DNA from: Liolophura sinensis
Taxonomy: Eukaryota; Mollusca; Polyplacophora; Chitonida; Chitonidae
Direction: 5' to 3'
Length of the DNA stretch: 64,000 nt
Assembly (NCBI RefSeq): GCF_032854445.1
Contig: NC_088301.1
Coordinates: forward strand, 12,332,281 to 12,396,280
Under the pieces are notes generated by a model. It was not told the origin of the DNA and made no database searches. It saw nothing but the letters and a program-made list of their open reading frames with translations. This document shows, piece after piece, positions 37,370-50,867 of the stretch (position 1 is its first letter; each line of letters opens with the position of its first letter). A program made the position numbers and the translations under genes.

Positions 37370-37475
37370 AATCATGGTGGGCAAAAAGAACCAATGAATA
37401 ACGGGTTTCCAGTTTTTCCAGCCAATGGGATGTCTCATGGGCTGATGACCCCCGTCCGATTGGCCACGCGCCGGC
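37370..37475 (-). promoter_or_regulatory. Candidate promoter-proximal region with CCAAT boxes
   Basis: About 200-290 bp upstream of the homeobox ATG lie three CCAAT/ATTGG motifs: ccaatg near 37393, gccaatggg near 37432 and gattggcc near 37459. They sit in a locally GC-richer stretch within AT-rich DNA. Spaced CCAAT motifs are typical of NF-Y-bound proximal promoters. No clear TATA box was seen. Position and motifs are observed; promoter function is inferred. Confidence 0.3.
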
Positions 37476-38210
37476 ATATGATTCTGTCTATACATCATAT
37501 CTGAGGAGTCTTTAGGTAACAATAGAACAGATTAACACTGGGGCCCGATGAATGCGAAGCACGCGCGGCAGATAAATGAAGCTGGTATTTACGGCAAATA
37601 TGAGATTAATAGTCTCGACATAAAGGAAATATATGTTCATTGGTTTTCGTTTACCAGCTGTGAAAATGATAAGGCTGAGCACTGGACAATTTTCAGAGAT
37701 GCTTTATATTGTACCGAGCTCTCTATGCCTGTCTAACCATAATATATTCCCCCATGCTGTGTGTTCTAAGCGGGCATAAACGCGTTTATTTCTCCAAAGT
37801 TGAAGTTATAGCCTTGCTGATATTGTGTTTGACAGGTGACCATAAACTACGAGATTTGTCTTACCAGGCATTGTCTTAATGAAAATATGTCTTTATTTAA
37901 CACCTTAACCAAAATATGGTTTTGCCTTAAAACATAAACTTTTTATTGGTGTGGTTGACCATATTTAACCACAATGTGGAATAAGCGCCATGTCTTTGTA
38001 ATATAGGCAAATAAAACATACTATGGTAGTTTTGCACTATATTTTCTTTTTAAAGTATTAAAAAGTTCTAGAGTATTTTTACAACGTACTTTTAGTACGG
38101 AGTCGATGGAATGTTACAAAAGTAATTTATGAACATCTTGCGAACTTATAAATTCTACGATGAGATAAAGTAATTCCAATGCTACCTCTTCCAATAATGA
38201 ATGGTATCAG

Positions 38211-38376
38211 TATATTTATTTATTTGATTAGTGTTTCACGCCGTACTCAAGAATATTTCATTTATCCGACGGCAAGCAGTATTATGGTGGGAGGAAACCA
38301 AGCAGAGCCCGGGGGCAAACCCGACCGTCCGCAGGTTGAAAGCAGACCCTCCCATGTGCGGCCGTAGAGGAAACAA
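38211..38376 (-). mobile_element. SINE family A, head-truncated
   Basis: It contains tttgattagtgtttcacgcc, ggtgggaggaaaccaagcag and gaccgtccgcaggttg, then gcggccgtagaggaaacaag before sequence similarity ends. Confidence 0.75.
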
Positions 38377-39580
38377 GCAAAGCTCCAGTATAGAAAACAT
38401 ACCAAACTTCAAACTACATACAGACGAAAACAGAAGCCTGTAGGACTTTCACTGAACATTTCTAGAACATTTTAATAAAAGTTTTCTGAAAAATGTTGTG
38501 TGCTCCCAAACTGAATCTCGACTGAATCATAGCGTCCAGTTCGATTACCACATATCACTTGTAAACCATAAAGGATGTTCAAGGCAGCAAAAAACCATTT
38601 CCATAACAACCTAAAAGGCCATTTTCCAAAGGAATATATGAGAAATGATATATTAATTTTTGAAAAACTGGAAATGTGTAAGAGAAAAGCAGTTACTACA
38701 TGTAGTTTTCAATGAAGGCAAGACAAGCGATGTATAAATATAGGTATAAGCTCTTCGCGCTTTGATTCAACTGATTATAGAAACATGTTGATGTTGCTGT
38801 AATAAACATTAATGCTTATTTCCTAGCCCCGGAAAAACTTTCACGGCATTGTACATACGGGTGAGGATCTTGTGTGATCTGACACACTCAAACATGACAA
38901 AATTCATCGGCGTTCAAGACTGAGTTCTGGTATATTTTAGAAAACCAGTCATCTTAGAGAAAGTTGTGAAGTCTGGACACTATGTGCCCATATGCCTTTA
39001 TTATTGTCATACTGGACACTATCTTGTCGATTTTCCAGTGCTTTAAATCTATTAAGTAATGGGTAGCAAGTTTTAATTTTGAAAAAAGTTATCTATTCAG
39101 ATAATTACAAATGCACACGTTCAACTTATTTAAGGTACGTTGTTCGACAATTTTGCAAAAGGGGATAACCGTTTTAATAAATGGCTTTACCCTAGAATAA
39201 AATGTATCAGAATTTGTCGACATGGCGCAGTGCTAACACCTGTATATAAAACGTATATTAAGAGCAAATATGATATGTGGAACAAATCCAGAGCAGGTTA
39301 CGTGTGAGAATTTTCCAATTTTCAACTGGTGCATTTAAGAGAAGAACAGTGTAGGTGTCAGAATGGGGCCTTGTTGGACAGCAATAAATATATGTACACA
39401 CCGGGTTTGTATACACAGAAGTATTGTATTTTTGTACCAATACTCCAATCAAAATGTATGATTTAAACCAGGTGAGAATGTTGGGTTGTATGTAATAAGG
39501 TATTGACACATCCTTACTAAAATCCTTGCAAATGGCATGAATGCAAATTTGTTGCCAAACCGGACTGAGATATTATTATA

Positions 39581-41109
39581 CTATCCAAAAAAAGAAACGC
39601 ATAACCCGGTTTTTTGCGGAGGTGATGCAGTCTTTTCAATTATGCATAGCTAAATAAGAATTGCTATTCTGCAAATATTTTTTTACACAGATTAAGTAAG
39701 GGTCCATATCTAGACAACAAGGCCATCAACTTGAGGTAAGACACTCACAATGAGTCTCCCACTTGAGTGGAATGTCATTATCTGTTGTGACCACCACGGG
39801 CACGAATAACAGTTCTGACACGCCTTGTCATGGACTGGATGAGACGCTGGATAGAGGCCTGGGGAATGTTCTGCCACTCCTCCTGCAAACATGCAACTTG
39901 CTCTTGAAGCGTTTGGGGTTGAGGTTGACGTTGGCGTAGACGTCGATCAAGTTCATCCCACAGATGCTCAATTGGGTTAAGATCCGGGGAACGGGACGGC
40001 TAGGGTAGCACATTTACATTGTTTTCGGCGAGGAAGTCCCTTGTGACACGTGCCGTGTGCGGTATGGCGTTGTCCTGCTGGAACAACTCCCGCTGAACGT
40101 CAATGACAGGTAAGAGGTGTGGCTGCAGGATGGTGTCTCGGTAGCGTACGGCCGTAAGATTTCCCTGAACGTGGACAAGATTTGTACGACCAGTATACGA
40201 TATTGCTGCCCACATCATCACACTCCCTCCACCAAATCTGTCCACTTGGCGTACGCAGTTAGGGGCATAACGTTCGTGAGCACGTCTGTAAACCCTGTTT
40301 CTACCATCACCTCTCTGCAATAGGAATCTGGACTCATCACTGAACCAAATGCGTCGCCAGTTGCGTAGATTCCATGCAGTCACGTTGTTACACCATCGGA
40401 GGCGATTGGCGCGATGGTGAGGACGCAGCACGATCCCAACATAGGGCCTCCTGGCTCTCAGTCCATGTTCCCTCAGCCTGTTCCGCACTGTCTGACCTGA
40501 TATCCTCCTCAGTCCCGGTATGCTGGCTGCTGTGCTTTCAGCTGTAGCACAACGGTCACGCAAATGGAGGACCCTTATGTAGCGATCTTGGGCTGCTGTA
40601 ATGACACGTGGTCGACCTGAACGCCGACGGTCATTTGTTGTCCCAGTATTGTTGTAGCGGGCAGCAAGCCGTGAAATCGTGCTCTGGCTGACGTGTAGAC
40701 GCCTAGAAATGGACGATTGGGACTCTCCAGCTTGAAGTCTTCCAATGGCAATATTTCTTGTGACAGTGTCAAGACGTGACATGTTGAATCAGCTTGAAAA
40801 CACCACTTGAAAGACGCCGATTTCCGGCCCGAAGTTGCGGTTTTATAGTCATACACTGCATGCTTTCCATGCGTAAGTTCGGCGTGTAAGACTGCACGTG
40901 ATGCAGTGTGGTGCTGTATTTTTTACTTCTTCCAAAAACGGCCTCCAAACTCAACATTTTCAACCAAGAAATGTTTTGAGGAATAAAATGTGTGCTAACT
41001 GTGACTATTAACAATATTAAAACACATTTTGCTCATGAAATGAAGACAAAATGTATTTATTTCATTTTAAAATAAAACAAAACACCTATGCGTTTCTTTT
41101 TTTGGATAG
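39581..41109 (-). mobile_element. Complete Tc1-like (Tc1/mariner, DD34E) DNA transposon
   Basis: The 1529-bp element is bounded by perfect 23-bp terminal inverted repeats (ctatccaaaaaaagaaacg plus cata; 39581-39603 and 41087-41109) and flanked by TA dinucleotides at 39579-39580 and 41110-41111, the Tc1/mariner target duplication. It carries one transposase gene on the minus strand. Perfect repeats and a nearly intact gene indicate a young insertion. It lies between the homeobox gene and the 41-57 kb repeat-rich region. Confidence 0.93.
39778..40782 (-). pseudogene. Tc1-like transposase with one internal stop codon
   Basis: The frame opens at ATG 40782 and runs 260 codons to TAG (40002..40000). 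It resumes in the same frame for 73 codons to TAA (39780..39778), giving about 334 positions, normal for Tc1 transposases. The N-terminus has helix-turn-helix signatures (QSSISRRLHVSQSTISRLAA) and a GRPR motif. Catalytic residues are visible as FSDES, QQDNA and NPIEHLW, with 34 positions between the second D and the E (DD34E). The stop falls at the position before PSRSPDLNP, which is usually Trp in this family and differs by one base. It removes the catalytic Glu, so the product should be inactive. No frameshift was seen. Confidence 0.92.
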
Positions 41110-41280
41110 TATATATTGCATATTATGCATGTATAACATAAAATAGATTTAAATCGTAAGCATTCACTTCAGATTTTGATAAGGATCCACAATGGCGTAT
41201 GCAAGACACGATGATCGACAGATTTTGGAGTTTTAAAACTGATCTAAAATGCCTTTTCATTTAGACTCATTTAGGCTATT

Positions 41281-41650
41281 TATTTGATTGTTATTTAACG
41301 CCATAGATAATGCTTTTATGCATTTATAAGATGGTGGTCAGTTTTATAGTTGGAGGGAACCGTAGTGCCAAGGTTAAAGAACCAGCCTTTGGCAAGTTAC
41401 TGACAAACTTTTCCACATGCGAAAAAATACAGATATACACACCACTGGTGGGAGACAAGTAGTTTTCATTGGACGTTATACTAAGAAGACGGCCACGTCA
41501 TCGAACGCTAATCGTGATAAATTATGAACCTGCAAACAGTGTACAAAAGCAATCTGCTAGACCGGATTTGAACAAGGATGCAGTGAGGTCATCGCTATGG
41601 AAAGGCCAACACATCTAACCAATATAGACCACTGTCCTCGCCCATCTTGT
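41281..41650. mobile_element. SINE-like repeat, family B
   Basis: Begins tatttgattgttatttaacg, then cagttttatagttggaggga, acttttccacatgcg, gggagacaagtagttttcat and gaccggatttgaacaaggat (tRNA-like). The second copy of the element at 28850-29110. Confidence 0.6.
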
Positions 41651-41831
41651 TTTAGAGTTAAATGACAAGGTTAGTTCTATTTTGTACATGATCTTAATAC
41701 CTCTAATGTTGTCCTACGCAAAGTTAAACAACTTTCCCCGTTCAGAATTACAGAACAGGTATGTACTTGTGGCCAGTGAAAAATGGCTAACATAGAAAAC
41801 AAATCGACTGAAAATGCCACTGAAATTAGAA

Positions 41832-41955
41832 ATATTTATTTCTTTATTTGATTAGTGTTTTAGTGAATATTTCATTTATCACAAACGCCAGCATTAGGAT
41901 GGAAAACGGGCCGGAAAAACAAAAACTGTGTAGGGTTTAAAATCTGACAGAAAAA
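41832..41955 (-). mobile_element. SINE family A, diverged and partly deleted
   Basis: tttatttgattagtgtttta then gtgaatatttcatttatc and cgccagcattaggatgg. The conserved 'cgccgtactcaag' block is deleted. Confidence 0.55.
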
Positions 41956-44199
41956 TAATTGATCTAATAGAGAAAATCTTGATGTTTCAAAAGCTCGATA
42001 CTTTCTTCTTCCTTTCTGTAAAGAGGAAAATGTGTATGGTTCATTTTTTCCACTCCTGCTTGCTTAGGTTAGAGATATATACACAAATTATTGAAAAAAG
42101 TTTCAAAACAGATCAATAAAATATCAGCATTTTTTCTTAAATTTATTTCAATTCTTCACATTGCTTGTATTATTGAAGTTGATACAATTCATAATTTTGC
42201 AACTTTAATAGTCGTATTTCAAATTTAAACTTGAACCAATGAATGCTCTCGCAAAATTATGAGCATACGTGTGAACGTTAGACGTAAAAGCTTTACATTA
42301 GCAACGTTCTACTTTCAGACAGCACCAACTACAAAATTAAACTGCAATCCATATTCTATACACTCTTTACAGAACATAATAATATCTTGGCTTTATTAAT
42401 CATTTTGTGATGCTTTTTCTATAATATATAAAGGCCCTAATTTTCCACATTTACAATGTGAAGCAAAACGTCCAAAAGTGTTAATTAGACTTACAACATT
42501 TTCTAAACATTTTGTAGTGTCCAGTTCCTCACACTTTATAAAAGCTTTTTAACCTGACATTATGAATGCTTCTTCCCTACATTTACCACACCTGAAATAT
42601 TATTTTTAATCCATTTGAAGTTAAATATTTCAATTTTGAGAGAGCCGGCAAGCTGAAATTATCACATTAAAACATTATTACTAGATAAGTAGAATTTGCA
42701 TTTTATCCGCTTTAAACAGGCCTAATTCCTGTCTCATACATCAGTTTGTATGTACAAATTGTCTGTTTGTTTTCCACGTTTTGTTACACATTAAAATTTT
42801 ACTTTTTCTTACAGTTTTAATTTTTTGTATATTTTCTATGATTCAATTCTTTTCGCTCTACCCATTAAACAATCTGCAGGCTCATTTATAGAGTTACGTG
42901 TCGAGTATAGATAGGACTTTATGTATTCCCCGACTGTGATTGCAGTTATATAAAATCATGTTCTGTATATTGTGTTATTTGTCTATATTGTCTGTTAACG
43001 CCTGTCTTCGTAGACCATATGTTTCAGTGGAACTGTGTGCAATGTCGCATGTGCGATGTCAGAAACGTTTCTTGAGGATTGTGTCCAAACGTTGACTAGA
43101 TTCTAAATTTAACCGGATAGAAGCAGAGCTATAATGTGCGAGCGCGCTCCCGAACAGCCCCAGCGTACATACGCACGCGGAACACAGCTGGTCAAGGGAA
43201 AATGGCGCTGTTAAATTTTATCTAAATGAAAAGGAATGATTTTACAAGCAGACGTTCAACACCGTAAATAAAAAGGGATGTCCAAATGATGTATCGCTAA
43301 CCGACCTTCTCTTCAAGAAAAACCTCGATTAAATAAAACCCCGGATGGTGATGAGACCTGTGACGAACGGTCTGTAATAGATTCGGTTCGGTCGCTTTTC
43401 TGCTTCCTCAGATTAAAACGCGGGAAAACACCGATTCATCTTCTGCTGACAAAACGTTGAGGCGAGGGACAATGGATTACTGTATGAAAATAAGTTGATA
43501 TAACTAACATGGATTTTATGCTTTTATTCAAGTTGATTATTAAAGTGTACCCAGACGATGGCTATCTAGGTTGTTCTCATTGCATGAATATCGCTGACCA
43601 GCAGGCCACAAAATTAATTGACCAGTATTATCAATTTGTATACCATTGTGAAATTTATTTACAGAAATATTTTTATTTGCAAATCTTTCAGACGCAATCG
43701 TTTAAACTAAGCATTTGATTTTATTAATAACCCGAAATAACTAGCCTCGTGTATCGCATGCCTTCTTGTTTAGACTTGCATGTGTTTGACTCCTTTTGTA
43801 TGCTGAGTTGCATACCCCGATTTTGCAATTACCATATTTCAGAAGCTAACTTCAAATAAAAACATGAATGGTTTTCCCGAGTTTAAAATGTCTGAAATAA
43901 CTTAACGATATGCTTTAGCAGTACGATTCTGATCAATTTCAAATCTGCCAATGTATACGCATTCCAGTCTAGTGCTAACATCATGATTACTTACTGTACA
44001 TATTCCAGTGCGGTGCTAATATAAAGATTGGTTACAGTACATACAGAGATTGGTTACAAGCGGTATAAATATTCCAGTGTGGTACTAATACAGTGCTTGT
44101 CGTGCTGTTCAAAGCCGACCTTGGAGACACATTCCTCCATTCCTCCTACTTCTCACTTGTGGAGCTTCAGCGACAATAAGCGACCCACGACGTTCGTGT
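41956..44199. other. Intergenic, no gene recognised
   Basis: Very AT-rich to 42900. 43020-43460 is less AT-rich and unique, including gcgagcgcgctcccg near 43140. No ORF beyond 70 codons and no family match. Confidence 0.5.
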
Positions 44200-44425
44200 G
44201 ATTGTTTGCACAATGTAACCTTCGATGAAGACCTCTTGTCTTCCAACAATACTGTGTGCGCATCTTTACGTCAAATGACGGAAATTCGTCGGTGGTTCTG
44301 GTATCTGTGATTTACGCCAGGCACTTCGGTATCCTCCTACATAAAACTTCCGGCTATCGTGTAAGTGAACACTTAATGAGTAAGACGTTAGGCAACAATC
44401 AAGGGAATAAATAATGACAATAATG
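44200..44425. mobile_element. SINE-like repeat, family D tail region
   Basis: gccaggcacttcggtatcct, cctacataaaacttccggct and atcgtgtaagtgaacactta followed by an A/T tail; related to 7120-7255 and 46585-46720 (ggtacctggcgatgg..., tccatccataaacctgacca). Confidence 0.45.
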
Positions 44426-44983
44426 CTGACTACAATGTGACAAAGGTACCCTACATCCAACTATGTATGCAAACGGAATAACTCGGCCTTCGATACCGTC
44501 TTCACCTCCAAATTTTTTTGGGTGATAAACCCAAAGACCAGTTTTGCGTGATATACTTACAGCACGTAATCAGAAAAATAACACACAAAAAAAGTCTTAA
44601 CTGTTTTCCACACACTTTCCATTGAATGAAAGAATGACAGAAACATGTGTTCATGTATACTTCTGGTACGCTGTCTCAGAAAAATGTTGACCTTGAAAAT
44701 GAAATATCGTACTGTACGAATTCCAAAGGAGAATTCAGAATATTAATATTTTAAATTTTAATGCTATTCCAGGATATCGGTAAATCTAAGGATTGACTCC
44801 TGATGTGCCGCAAAGCTATGCTACTCAGATGCTTTAATGTCGCAATCGGCAAAATTGACAGCCGGATGAAAAAGAAGTGTATAGAATTCATCGTAATACT
44901 AGTGTATGGCAGTAGGATATTTTTATGTATTTTAGTAAAGTCAGCGAAGGCTTAGAATGTGGATCCCAGACTGTTGAGTGCGG

Positions 44984-45052
44984 AATTATTTATTTATTTA
45001 TTTATTCATTTGATTGGTGTTTTACGCCGTACTCAAGAATATTTCACGTGGG
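44984..45052 (-). mobile_element. SINE family A tail fragment
   Basis: Repeated ATTT then gattggtgttttacgccgta and ctcaagaatatttcac, stopping abruptly at 45050. Confidence 0.7.
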
Positions 45053-45526
45053 GAATTAAGCATAGAGACTTAGGCCGTTGTAAAAAAAAATATGCGTTTA
45101 GATCTTCACATCAGGAAATGGGGTATAATGAATGCACGCAAGCCGATTTTATGCAAAAAGTTTTCCGTGTGTTATCTGAAATAGCTCACGTGACATTGCT
45201 CCACTGACGTTCCAAGGTCATTTAAGCAATCAACTTAATGAGGTAAATTGACAAGACGCCATGCACATATATTTCACTGGTTAAGTGTGACCACCTTGCC
45301 AACTATCACACCGTCATTGCTGACCGGGGTTTTGTCTCTGTACTGTACTCTTTTATTTCATATGAATATATATTTCATTTATATTTTTTGCATATGTCTG
45401 AAAAACAAAATAGTCTCCATGGATTTTAAACAATGCATGAAACGTTTGGTTTGAATTTCTTAATGTAAAAAAAAATGTTGCTTCCTAACGTGTAATAGTA
45501 CACACAAAAGTTTCACAGCTTTCTTT

Positions 45527-45840
45527 TTGGGGTGAGTGAGTGCTTGGGGTTTAACGTCATACTTAACAGTCAAATGTAATGTGCCTCCTTGTTGCAGGAC
45601 GGATTTCCAAATCTCTTTTGTCTATACTGATGCTTCACTGAGACAACTTACCGACTTCAAGTAAGCCTCCCCTCCCAAGCAATCATACTGACACTGGTCA
45701 ACCAGTCGTTGCTCTGTCCCCTTAATGCTGAACGCCAAGCGACGAAGGTGTAAGGTCTTAAGAGTGACCCGACCCAGGATTGACCCTGGATCTATACCAC
45801 TCACGAACTGGACGCCCTACCAGCTGTGCTAGCGGGGCCC
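45527..45840. mobile_element. SINE-like repeat, family C
   Basis: gtgagtgcttggggtttaac, gacactggtcaaccagtcg, taatgctgaacgccaagcga, gacccgacccaggattgacc and a tRNA-like right end. The most complete left end of the three copies. Confidence 0.72.
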
Positions 45841-46332
45841 GGGTTAAACTGGTTGAAGTCCCAGTGATTATAGTGTAGGAATTAAGTAACCTGCAATATG
45901 GTGACATCAACTGGTTAGCTGTCAAAACAACTCTGTAGGGAAATCTTTCGAATGGATCCCGCGTTCCAAGCAAGTTCATAGATAAGGTCATTTCAGAAAA
46001 TGTCAGACCACTGACGGAAAATAAGCGTAAAAAGGGTTTATTAAGTGTAAAAAAGGGTTTATTACGAGATGTAAAGTATGCCTAAAAAATAATACTAATT
46101 AAATTGTCCATAATTTTCTTTTTACGCGCAAAACCGTATCCTTCGCTTTAGAATGGCCTTTCAGGTATACAAACTGTAAATTATATGCCGACCTTCACTT
46201 GTCACAGTCGACAAATGCGTTTTTGCTGAACAAAACCACTGACCCCTGATCACCGAGGTCGCGGACATGAATCGAGTTTCAAATATTTCACTTTTGGCTT
46301 TTAAGTCAGGGGTGGAGTTGGGTGAGGTTTTG

Positions 46333-46580
46333 TGGGGGCTCCGTAGCTTAGGGTAAGCACGTCAGCGCGGCGCAATGACTCAGGAGCCTCTCACCATGCG
46401 GTGGCTGTGAGTTCAAGTCCAGCCCATGCTAGCTTCCTCCCCGACCGTACGTGGGAAGGTCTCCCAGCAGCCTGAGAATGATCGTCGCCCCACCCCCTCC
46501 TCCCCTCCCATCATAATGCCGATCGCCGTCGTATAAGTGAAATATTCTTGAGTAAGGGGTAAAACACCGATGAAATGAAA
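46333..46580 (+). mobile_element. SINE family A, full-length plus-strand copy
   Basis: The best head in the window: ggctccgtagcttagggtaa (A-box-like), gagttcaagtccagcccat (B-box-like), then a body with ccgtacgtgggaaggtctcc and the tail gtataagtgaaatattcttg plus gtaaaacaccgatgaaatg. The tRNA-like internal promoter implies RNA polymerase III transcription of the family. Confidence 0.85.
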
Positions 46581-46725
46581 TATTTAAATTAAGTCTGGGT
46601 TTTCGTCAGGTACCTGGCGATGGTTTACTTCGTCTCCATCCATAAACCTGACCACCATCATGAAATAGGTAAAATTTTTGAATACGGCACAAATCAACTA
46701 ACTAACTAAATAAATGAAACAACAT
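46581..46725. mobile_element. SINE-like repeat, family D tail, adjoining family A copy
   Basis: gggttttcgtcaggtacctg, ctccatccataaacctgacc and ggcacaaatcaactaactaa. A further related tail is at about 46990-47070 (gggtttcctccaacctccac, ttgaaatattcttgtgcaaa). Confidence 0.45.
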
Positions 46726-47070
46726 ATGGGGTGTTAGGTAGAACACTCTCGACTAAGGCCCGCTTGAATCCATCCTCCAGTATTCTGTTATTTATAACAA
46801 ATATTCAGTGTGCGTTCTTCTCCATAATTTTTAACCTATTTCCTTCCACTTAATATAGCTATATTGTTCAAGTGAAATCAGTCAATATATTTAAAATATA
46901 TTAACAAATGAGGACAGAAATGTAGACGGAAAGAAAGACCAATTCCCTGTGAAACAAATTAAGCCTAACTTATGTACAAAGCTATATGCCGTGTTTTGGG
47001 TTTCCTCCAACCTCCACCGGACATCGTTTAATTGAAATATTCTTGTGCAAATCACCAATGTAATAAATAC

Positions 47071-50000
47071 ATATTTAAATACCTTCTTTGGTAAATGTGA
47101 AGAGGAAGGTAAGTTTTGGGCATTTTGAAAGTAGAAGATTTAACGATTATATCTGAACGGTTCAAGTACACGTGACAATCCAGGTATAAGTCTGAGGATG
47201 TTTACCTATCGGAGGACTAATCAAGCACTTTGGTTTCCGGTAGTAAGTCCCTCTCCTTGACGCTAATTTGCTCAAAAAGACATGTTTATGACATTTAAAG
47301 ATCCGATACGGCGTGGTAAGGTTATCCCATCAGTAATACCTCTCGCCTGTCTTAGACCGGCAGTGGATAAATCTGATCGCTGTCATTTCTTGTTCTGGTA
47401 GAGCCATAACGAGCCTAGCTGTCAGGAAGGCTTCAAGGCCTGGTCGTTAATCTGGCCAGCTTTGAACTTAATTACTGTATACGATAGCGCTGCCGACAAA
47501 GTACTTTGAGGATATCATACCTGTTTATTTGCAATTAGGCGGCTAGCGCGGACAGGTGGGCAGAATGATGGAGCGATCTGCGTAGAGACAGGAGAAAGGA
47601 AATACCGTTTTCAAACTACACATTATTCATTATTAATATAAGATTTGCAACAATACATGAGCTTTAATAAAAGTTATACGAGGTATTCAATTCTACACCG
47701 AGCACCATCTCCCCGATAACAGCGCGTATATTGTTCCTCCGTTGTTCCTATTCAACCCAAACCATTTTAAGGCTTGGTTTAGATTGTTGATGTGATGGAA
47801 GTTGTTTCGACATTGTGCCTGTATACAGAAATCTGAAATGACCCTAACACTGTTCGCTGGCAAATATGTTTTATTCACTGATCCCTGAAAATGATATTCT
47901 GTTTGAACGCAGCGCAGAAAACAAATGCAACACTGGGCCGAAAATAGTTCCATTTAATGACAAAAATGCATTATGTTAGTTGACGCCAGATGAGACCGTC
48001 TCCTTAGATAACAATAGCAGAAACAGTTAGAAAGCAGAGGCGAACGAACCACTGTACAGAGATGGGCTAAAGCGCGTCGAAGACACGTCATTAATATTAA
48101 TTAAGAGGATCCTGAATTAAGGGGAACGGTTAGCGGCCAAGTGGTAAAGGTGAACGCCTTTCAATCATTAGGTCACATGAAACGTGGATTCATTACCATT
48201 CCCGGAAAGTGGGTTCCTTTGTGTTGACTGACCTTGTAGCATGGACCGCAAGAAATGGTTAACGATGCTCTCTTGTTGGCTGCCTTAAAAAAAAATGACG
48301 TTTGTCACAGATGGTACGGTTCTCATGATTTTCGCCAAAGGTCAGTTGTATACGCCGGAAACTCCGATTCCTGTTCTATTTCATTTTTATTTTCCACGAA
48401 ATAGTTTAGAAAAGTGAAACAAGAAAATGCCGCATACGCACTAAACAAATTCATGTCTATCACTTTCTTTGTATCTTGTTTTTAGGCCATTGATAAAGTC
48501 TTTCTAATTTTTTCTACTTCAAATGGTATAAAATAAAATAGTATATATGAGTAATCGAAACGGACAGCCATTACCCAGTTGATGTTACATTTTAGATCAG
48601 TCATATTGCTGTAACTTCTGATGTTCCTCACACTTAGATTAAAACGGCTGCTTTCTGTTTGTGTGACGAGTCTATTTGATTTCCCCTGAGCAGCGACGAC
48701 AACCCACTTATTCACAAAGACGTGTCGCAACTTTACAGAACATGGGGTGTAATTGATGGCGTTTATCTGGGTTATGATTTATGTGTTTGTGTATAGTATA
48801 TTATAAACATCCTAGTCGTTTCATGCACAAGTTTCTACACAAAAACATGCATATTTAACTTTTTCATTCAGAGGAATTTGATGTATTTGGTTTGATTGGT
48901 GTTTTGCGCCGTACTCAAGGATATTTCACTTATACGACGGCGGTCAACATTATGCTGGAAGGCAATTGGGCGGAGCCCAGGGGACAAAGGGATTTGTTTC
49001 GATATAAACCTCTACACGCCTTCTGTAGGGGAACTCACCTCGTTACTTACACGATGAATATTTCAAGAGAACAACTGAAGACAATAGGGGACTAAAGGCA
49101 AAAAAACACTAAAGCGATGTATGTATCAGATGACAGAATTAAAAACTATCCAGGAAAATAGGTGGATTGATTTTATTAACTTGTTTAATCTAGTTCAATG
49201 CATTTGGATATTTTATTCTATGTTGGCCTTTTCTGACCCCAATGGGACCAGTGACGTCACATGAGGTTTTTGCTACTTAACTCACTGCATATACAAATAG
49301 ATCTATGAATGCATTCGCACAATTTTACTTTTACTTTTTATTTTAGAAAAGTTCTAAAAAAATAAATCCAACTGTTTACTGGACAGCTTTTAATGGTCTT
49401 TCATCTGATGTATACCTCATTATAGACTGGTCTTTGTCTTTAATAGTGTAAAAATCAAGAATAAACCCAAATCTGGATTCTTCTTCTTTCCCTAATAGAC
49501 AGCATAATTTAATAAATGGTAATTACACAGTAATAGTAAAATAGTAATTTTTGGCTCTTCACCAACGGTCAGATCAGTCGCATGAACTCTCCGATAGTAT
49601 AAAGGCAAAGAAAACACTAAAAGCTAGGAAATACATATCATATGAAGGACTATAACCAAAAATAGAAAACATATCTATTTATATCTAGACCCCCAGTCAC
49701 GTCACACCCGTATTTTTCGCTCGAAGCAGTTCAAGGTCCATTGCGTTCATATCTCTTCGTATATGCATCTTAAATGCCAAAGTGAATTTCGGGACCTCGG
49801 ACGACCAATATCAACGGGAGAAAATACAACACTCACATCTGACATGTTCCAAAGAAGTTCCAAAGAAAAACGTTTTGCAAGAAAAATGTTCTAACTATCA
49901 CAACAATGAGAACACATCAAATGTTTCTGTTGTATGATTTTCGAACAAAAGTCTTGTGCCTTACTTGAAAAACTCTATCTTGTGGTGAGACACATAGCTA

Positions 50001-50449
50001 TGGCGAGCCAAGTACTACGGCGTAATGCACGAAATTTTAGTTGACATGGTAAAGTCTCTTTCTTTTAACCAGTCGACTATATTGAGGTATCTGTAAAATC
50101 AGTCATACTCGCTATCAAAATTGACTTTAGTTTGTTACATGTAACAACACAAACTCTAGACATGGATGTGTTGGAAGTCCATATTCTTGCAACGAAAATG
50201 GAGAGATAGCAATTATTCTAATTTACCACTTTATTTTTCGACACTAAGGACTCATAGTCTCGGTTGGCGTCATAATTATTCAGAAACAAGTGGTATACAA
50301 TGAGCCTGGGGAGTAATTTGTTTTACAATAGCTGCACGGATATGTGAATAGAGCAAACTGCACACAGCAAACAAAACTCGAGCTATACTGTCTCCGCGAA
50401 AAGAATGCAATGTTTTTTGTAACAGAATTTCCTATTATGCAGTCAACAT
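47071..50449. other. Intergenic, no gene recognised
   Basis: Unique AT-rich DNA with one SINE fragment. 47330-47600 is a less AT-rich unique block. The ORFs show no known domain. Confidence 0.5.
48887..48988 (-). mobile_element. SINE family A fragment
   Basis: gattggtgttttgcgccgta, ctcaaggatatttcactta, cgacggcggtcaacattatg and gcggagcccaggggac. Confidence 0.7.
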
Positions 50450-50551
50450 CCTGCGATTCCCCGGACTCCCACCATAATGCCGTCATCGTATAAGTGAAAT
50501 ATTCTTGAGTGCGCCATAAAACACCAATCAAATAAATAAATAAACAAACCC
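50450..50551 (+). mobile_element. SINE family A 3' fragment
   Basis: ctcccaccataatgccgtca, gtataagtgaaatattcttg and aaaacaccaatcaaataaat. Confidence 0.75.
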
Positions 50552-50867
50552 TATTATGCAACTCTAAAACCATTCTGCCGTGAGATCTTATACTACAAGA
50601 GATAAAATAAAATTCATTTAGTAAGGTTCTATTACACTCAACGTGTAGACAATTTTAAATATGGCAGTGTCAGAAACAGGTTTTAGAGTGAAGGCGATAG
50701 GAGATAGATGGTGTCACTTTCCCTCAAAACATACCAGACTAAGTAAAGGCTTACCGAGCTTGATAAATTTAGGCTTACTACACACCTTGCATGAAAGTGA
50801 AATCGAGTGTTCAAATCAAATTTAGACTTTCACTTTATTCTGTAAGGTACAGTGTGCTATAGAAACA

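Noticed and set aside
46333-46420. Possible tRNA gene (gctccgtagcttagg... gagttcaagtcc)
   Set aside because: It has A- and B-box-like blocks but is the head of SINE family A; spacing and arms do not form a tRNA.
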